From Christensenellaceae bacterium (GTDB lineage: Bacteria; Bacillota; Clostridia; Christensenellales; Borkfalkiaceae), in the NCBI GenBank assembly GCA_016295005.1, contig JAEDMA010000071.1:1-6887 (forward strand): 6,887 nt of DNA, written 5' to 3'. Below the pieces are notes generated by a model. The model had not been told where the DNA came from. It searched no databases and was given only the letters and a program-made list of their open reading frames with translations. Made by a program: the position numbers and the translations under genes. How positions within the stretch are numbered: the first letter of the stretch is position 1; each line of letters opens with the position of its first letter. Below, piece after piece: positions 4,329 to 6,887 of this stretch.

Positions 4329-4922
4329 ATGAAATATACAGAACTTTTTACCGAATATATCGCAAACAACGGCGGGGCGCAAAACGCCCTGCCATCGTTG
4401 TTTGATAAAGTACCTAACATAACTATTGACGGCGAAGTAACAACGTTTAAAGACGCCTTTATTTTGAATTTCTGCGACCGCGAAATCGGGTTTGAAACAG
4501 AAGAACTTTTCGCGTTAAAACTTGAATCGCGTGCAAAACTTGTTTTGCCGTTTTATATAAACAAATTAAAACAACTCGAAAACATTGATTATATAAACGC
4601 GAAACGTACTGAATTAGCAAAGCGTGAGATAAGTGGAACTATCATAGACGGCGGGAAAGATACAAACACAAGATTAAAAGGTGAAAACCCGTTGATTGAC
4701 ACGAATTTATCATTCAATCCGAAAGCGGTAACAGAACAGGAAAAAAACGAAGTAGGTTATTCAAAAAGCACTGATTCAACGGGAAGCGATAACGTTACAA
4801 GAGAATTTACAGACAGCGGAATCGAAGCGCGCGACCTTTACGAACGTATTTTGAAAGATACTACGAACGTATGGAACGAGATTTTTAAAAAATTCGATTC
4901 TTTGTTTATGCAGGTATGGTGA
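4329..4922 (+). CDS. gp11: Lower collar protein
   Basis: This 197-residue protein starts at ATG 4329 one base after the previous stop, with GAGGT (4316-4320) eight bases upstream. Residues 36-84 carry the signature I associate with phi29-like lower collar proteins: an F...F-x-L-x-F-x-x-REIGFET core (FILNFCDREIGFETEELF) followed by a helix L-x-x-R-x-x-x-x-L-P-x-Y (residues about 64-76) and INKLKQLE. The middle (residues about 100-160) is Gly/Thr/Ser/Asp-rich and probably flexible; the C-terminal 30 residues are an amphipathic helix ending in QVW. In phi29, gp11 (293 residues) joins the connector to the tail tube, so this copy is about a third shorter, with the loss in the middle or C-terminal part. 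It lies directly before the tail knob gene, its structural partner. Confidence 0.82.
   Translation: MKYTELFTEYIANNGGAQNALPSLFDKVPNITIDGEVTTFKDAFILNFCDREIGFETEELFALKLESRAKLVLPFYINKLKQLENIDYINAKRTELAKREISGTIIDGGKDTNTRLKGENPLIDTNLSFNPKAVTEQEKNEVGYSKSTDSTGSDNVTREFTDSGIEARDLYERILKDTTNVWNEIFKKFDSLFMQVW
4364..4403 (+). promoter_or_regulatory. Strong hairpin early in the lower collar gene
   Basis: GGCGGGGCG (4371-4379) pairs with CGCCCTGCC (4385-4393), nine pairs with one G-T, around CAAAA. Outside it, AAACAAC (4364-4370) pairs with GTTGTTT (4397-4403) across a three-base bulge. Sixteen pairs in all, beginning 35 bases after the start codon. The downstream GTTGTTTGAT is only a poor T-tract, so termination would be weak; slowing of ribosomes or message stabilisation is equally possible. 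Confidence 0.5.
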
Positions 4923-4926
4923 TTTT

Positions 4927-6372
4927 ATGGAATATCAAGCATACGTTTTGCCTAAAAAAAGAGATAAATTTTTTCAGCACTTTTTATCGTCTTCCGCGGA
5001 AGATAAATACTTAAATAAATATACTGCTTTAAGTGGCGATATAAACGTAACAGGAAGTTTTTTTGATATCGGTATGCGTGAAATTGCGTTGCCGTATGAT
5101 AATATTTCGGTGGCATTAAATTTTTATCTTGTAAACTTTTTGCGCATAAAGGAAAATGGGAATTATTATTATTATAACGTAACGGGGGTTATAAAACAAA
5201 CTCCTAAAATTATTCGCTACGCGATTGAGTTAGATGAATATCATACTTTTTTCAATAACCGCGGGAGCGATTACAATTTTACAGGATATCTAAAATTTTC
5301 AAATACAAACTGCATTGAAGACAAAGACAAAATATTTTTAACCCCTTCTAAGTCAATGGGCAGCGAAACAAAAATCGAGGCTGAATGGACGGGAGGTTAT
5401 ATCGGAATTGGGTGTGTAAAGTGGAGTAGAGGCGGATTTTCAATAATTGTTACAGACCCGATGAATGTAGTTAAAAACGTTGCTGATTATATTTCACAAC
5501 TTCTAAAAGACGGTGAAATAGATATTATTACAATGCCAGAATCTGAGCACCCTATGACAACAACGGAAAAGTTTGAAATATTGAATGCCTATATTGTCCC
5601 GGAAATTTTAATTGAGCCGTATTATAAAGATGTAACGCAATATAAACACGGAGTTTATAAAGGGTATTCATTCAGAGAAACAGGCGAACAAACTTTCACG
5701 ATTCCTATTCAAAATTATCGCACAAAAATTGTTGAATTCGGAACGTTTTCGTCGCGTATAAACTGCGGCGTAAACGGCGAAAATATTATAGCAAAAATAG
5801 AATTAACTGCGAACGAACTTTCAAGCGATATAGATATATCGTTGACAATTGGCAATCAAAAAATATCTTTAACAGACGATTTCGGTTATACGCTAACTAT
5901 ATCCGCGTTAACTTCGTATTTAGCCTCTAACAAAATATCAATCGCTATGAACAGTCTATCGGCTATTGGCGGGCTTGCGGCAGGCATAGCGACCGGAAAC
6001 GTTGTTTCAATAATAGGAAGCGCAAAAGCGGGAATCGACGTAGGAAATGACATTTTTAAACAGTCACAAAGACCGTCATCGACTTACGGCGGCGGTAACG
6101 CTGCTTTAACTTATGGAAAATTATATAAAGGTTTTGGCATGTGGATATATTCGCCGGAAAACTATAATGAATTATATTATAAAAAATCGGTTATCGGTGG
6201 AGATTGCCAAAACGTTCCGGTATATTTTTATAATATAAAATTAGCAGATAAACCTACAATTAACAAAGAATATTATTTTTATGAGTTTACAAAAATAGTT
6301 TCAGTTTTACCGCAAGCGAATAGAATTGCTCCGCTTCTGCTTGGCGGTATTGAAATTGAGTTTATAGAGTAA
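4927..6372 (+). CDS. gp9: Tail knob protein with membrane-pore loop
   Basis: The product is 481 residues, starting at ATG 4927 after GGTGA (4918-4922). Phi29 gp9 has 599. Residues 385-407 (STYGGGNAALTYGKLYKGFG) match the gp9 segment MGGNTAFDYGNGYRGVY. Just before it, residues about 336-372 form a Gly/Ala/Ser-rich hydrophobic stretch (MNSLSAIGGLAAGIATGNVV then SIIGSAKAGI), the place where gp9 carries the long hydrophobic loop that plugs the hexameric tail tube and inserts in the host membrane during DNA entry. The N-terminal part, with many Tyr/Phe and YAIELDEYHTFF near 98-109, matches gp9's FEIDVLQTW region and should form the tube domains. The role is tail tip and genome delivery channel. 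It follows lower collar by four bases. Homology is clear at motif level; the shorter length implies trimmed side domains. Confidence 0.92.
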   Translation: MEYQAYVLPKKRDKFFQHFLSSSAEDKYLNKYTALSGDINVTGSFFDIGMREIALPYDNISVALNFYLVNFLRIKENGNYYYYNVTGVIKQTPKIIRYAIELDEYHTFFNNRGSDYNFTGYLKFSNTNCIEDKDKIFLTPSKSMGSETKIEAEWTGGYIGIGCVKWSRGGFSIIVTDPMNVVKNVADYISQLLKDGEIDIITMPESEHPMTTTEKFEILNAYIVPEILIEPYYKDVTQYKHGVYKGYSFRETGEQTFTIPIQNYRTKIVEFGTFSSRINCGVNGENIIAKIELTANELSSDIDISLTIGNQKISLTDDFGYTLTISALTSYLASNKISIAMNSLSAIGGLAAGIATGNVVSIIGSAKAGIDVGNDIFKQSQRPSSTYGGGNAALTYGKLYKGFGMWIYSPENYNELYYKKSVIGGDCQNVPVYFYNIKLADKPTINKEYYFYEFTKIVSVLPQANRIAPLLLGGIEIEFIE

Positions 6373-6374
6373 CA

Positions 6375-6887
6375 ATGAAAAAATATTACACAAATTTTAA
6401 AATTTGGGGATACAACGCAATATTCAATTTCGTTATTACGAAGCGTTCGCGCGGGAAAACATTTTCTTTTCTCGCGCGTGCGCTTGGGCGCGCAAGAAAG
6501 CACGGAGAAAAAACGTTAATCGTACGCCGTTATCGCGCAGAAGCAGACGAAGCCAAAGCGAAACTTGTAAACGCGGATTTTATAAAAAAATATAATTTGA
6601 ACGAAAAAAACTACAAACAAGACGGAAACAAGTGGTATATAAAACGTGACGATAAGTGGCATTGTTGGTTAGAAATAACATATCTCGCGAGGGTTAAGGC
6701 GTGGCGCGGCGCACGTGAAAGTAATATATATACCGTCATATTCGATGAATTTACTACGACGCCGGAAAAATATAAATTTTACCGCGGAAACGAGGTTGAC
6801 GACTTTTTGGATATTGTGGCAAGCGTGAAAGGCGAACACGGTATTCGGGTTTTCTTTTTGGGAAATAAAGAGAGTGTTACAAACCCA
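6375..6887 (+). CDS. gp16: DNA packaging ATPase, N-terminal half (cut by window end)
   Basis: ATG 6375 lies two bases after the tail knob stop; no good Shine-Dalgarno is seen, so translation is probably coupled. The 171 residues present align by eye with phi29 gp16 (332 residues). NFVITKRSRGKTF (18-30) stands at the P-loop, where gp16 has NFVIGARGIGKSY. KTLIVRRYRAE (46-56) matches QFIYVRRYKPE. IYTVIFDEF (118-126) is Walker B with D124 and E125. RVFFLGNKESVTNP (158-171) matches the coupling motif region RCICLSNAVSVVNP. This enzyme powers genome entry into the prohead through the portal, with pRNA in phi29. The P-loop is unusual: the first Gly of GxxxxGK[ST] is Thr22, while G27, K28 and T29 are kept. 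The C-terminal half, including the nuclease-like domain, lies beyond the window. Confidence 0.93.
   Translation, partial: MKKYYTNFKIWGYNAIFNFVITKRSRGKTFSFLARALGRARKHGEKTLIVRRYRAEADEAKAKLVNADFIKKYNLNEKNYKQDGNKWYIKRDDKWHCWLEITYLARVKAWRGARESNIYTVIFDEFTTTPEKYKFYRGNEVDDFLDIVASVKGEHGIRVFFLGNKESVTNP
6448..6478 (+). promoter_or_regulatory. Long hairpin over the P-loop codons of the ATPase gene
   Basis: CGCGCGGGAAAA (6448-6459) pairs with TTTTCTCGCGCG (6467-6478), twelve pairs with one G-T, around a seven-base loop CATTTTC. No T-run follows, so it is not a terminator. It begins 73 bases after the ATG and covers the codons for S25 to A34. It may slow ribosomes or shield the message, or be a by-product of the CGC/GCG-rich coding there. 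Confidence 0.5.

Noticed and set aside
4990..5003. Perfect 14-bp palindrome TCTTCCGCGGAAGA near the tail knob start.
   Set aside because: As a hairpin it has only five pairs around a CGCG loop; as a DNA site it is single-copy within coding sequence, with nothing else to support an operator.
6404..6595. Plus-strand frame of 63 codons inside the ATPase region.
   Set aside because: It overlaps in another frame the strongly supported ATPase gene that starts at 6375 and runs off the window end; its product is Arg-rich without features.

Overview
The window reads as the late (virion-assembly) half of a small phi29-like, protein-primed podovirus (Picovirinae/Salasmaviridae type), or a prophage or metagenomic relative. 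Three things support this. The proteins at 2344-3231 (upper collar/portal), 4927-6372 (tail knob) and 6375 to the window end (packaging ATPase) share recognisable motifs with phi29 gp10, gp9 and gp16. A 97-residue coiled-coil scaffold lies immediately before the capsid gene, as in phi29. All genes run rightward, closely packed. Strong AGGAG/GAGGTG Shine-Dalgarno sites, a consensus sigma-A-type promoter and a tRNA gene with an encoded CCA point to a Gram-positive (Bacillota, probably clostridial) host. The base composition is AT-rich, all stops fit the standard code, and no integrase or attachment site is visible.

Layout. 1-101: tail of an upstream gene. 106-441: small protein with an N-terminal zinc ribbon. 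442-595: intergenic stretch with a textbook extended -10 promoter (454-481) and a GC-rich, foldable leader of about 105 nt. 596-841: 81-residue protein ending in an SSB-type DDLPF tip. 843-919: tRNA-Thr(UGU), starting one base after the preceding stop codon. 920-1097: noncoding stretch that folds as a closing helix enclosing two hairpins with complementary loops, then a separate strong hairpin (1044-1070). I propose the first part as a candidate packaging RNA (pRNA). 1098-6887: scaffold, major capsid protein, portal/upper collar, collagen-like fiber, small membrane protein, lower collar, tail knob and packaging ATPase (cut by the window end). Several of these genes have start/stop overlaps of ATGA type or gaps of 1-5 nt.

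How the parts work together. Scaffold and capsid protein build the prohead around the portal. The gp16-type ATPase pumps DNA through the portal, in phi29 with the help of pRNA. Lower collar and tail knob close the neck and form the ejection tube, and the fiber decorates the particle. Expression after the capsid gene may be tuned by a near-perfect intrinsic terminator hidden in codons 14-23 of the portal gene (2384-2412), which would let capsid protein outnumber portal. The three most notable items are the candidate pRNA wedged between tRNA and scaffold gene, the intragenic terminator, and the structured leader of the SSB-like gene. Function calls rest on remembered family motifs and gene order, not on a database search.
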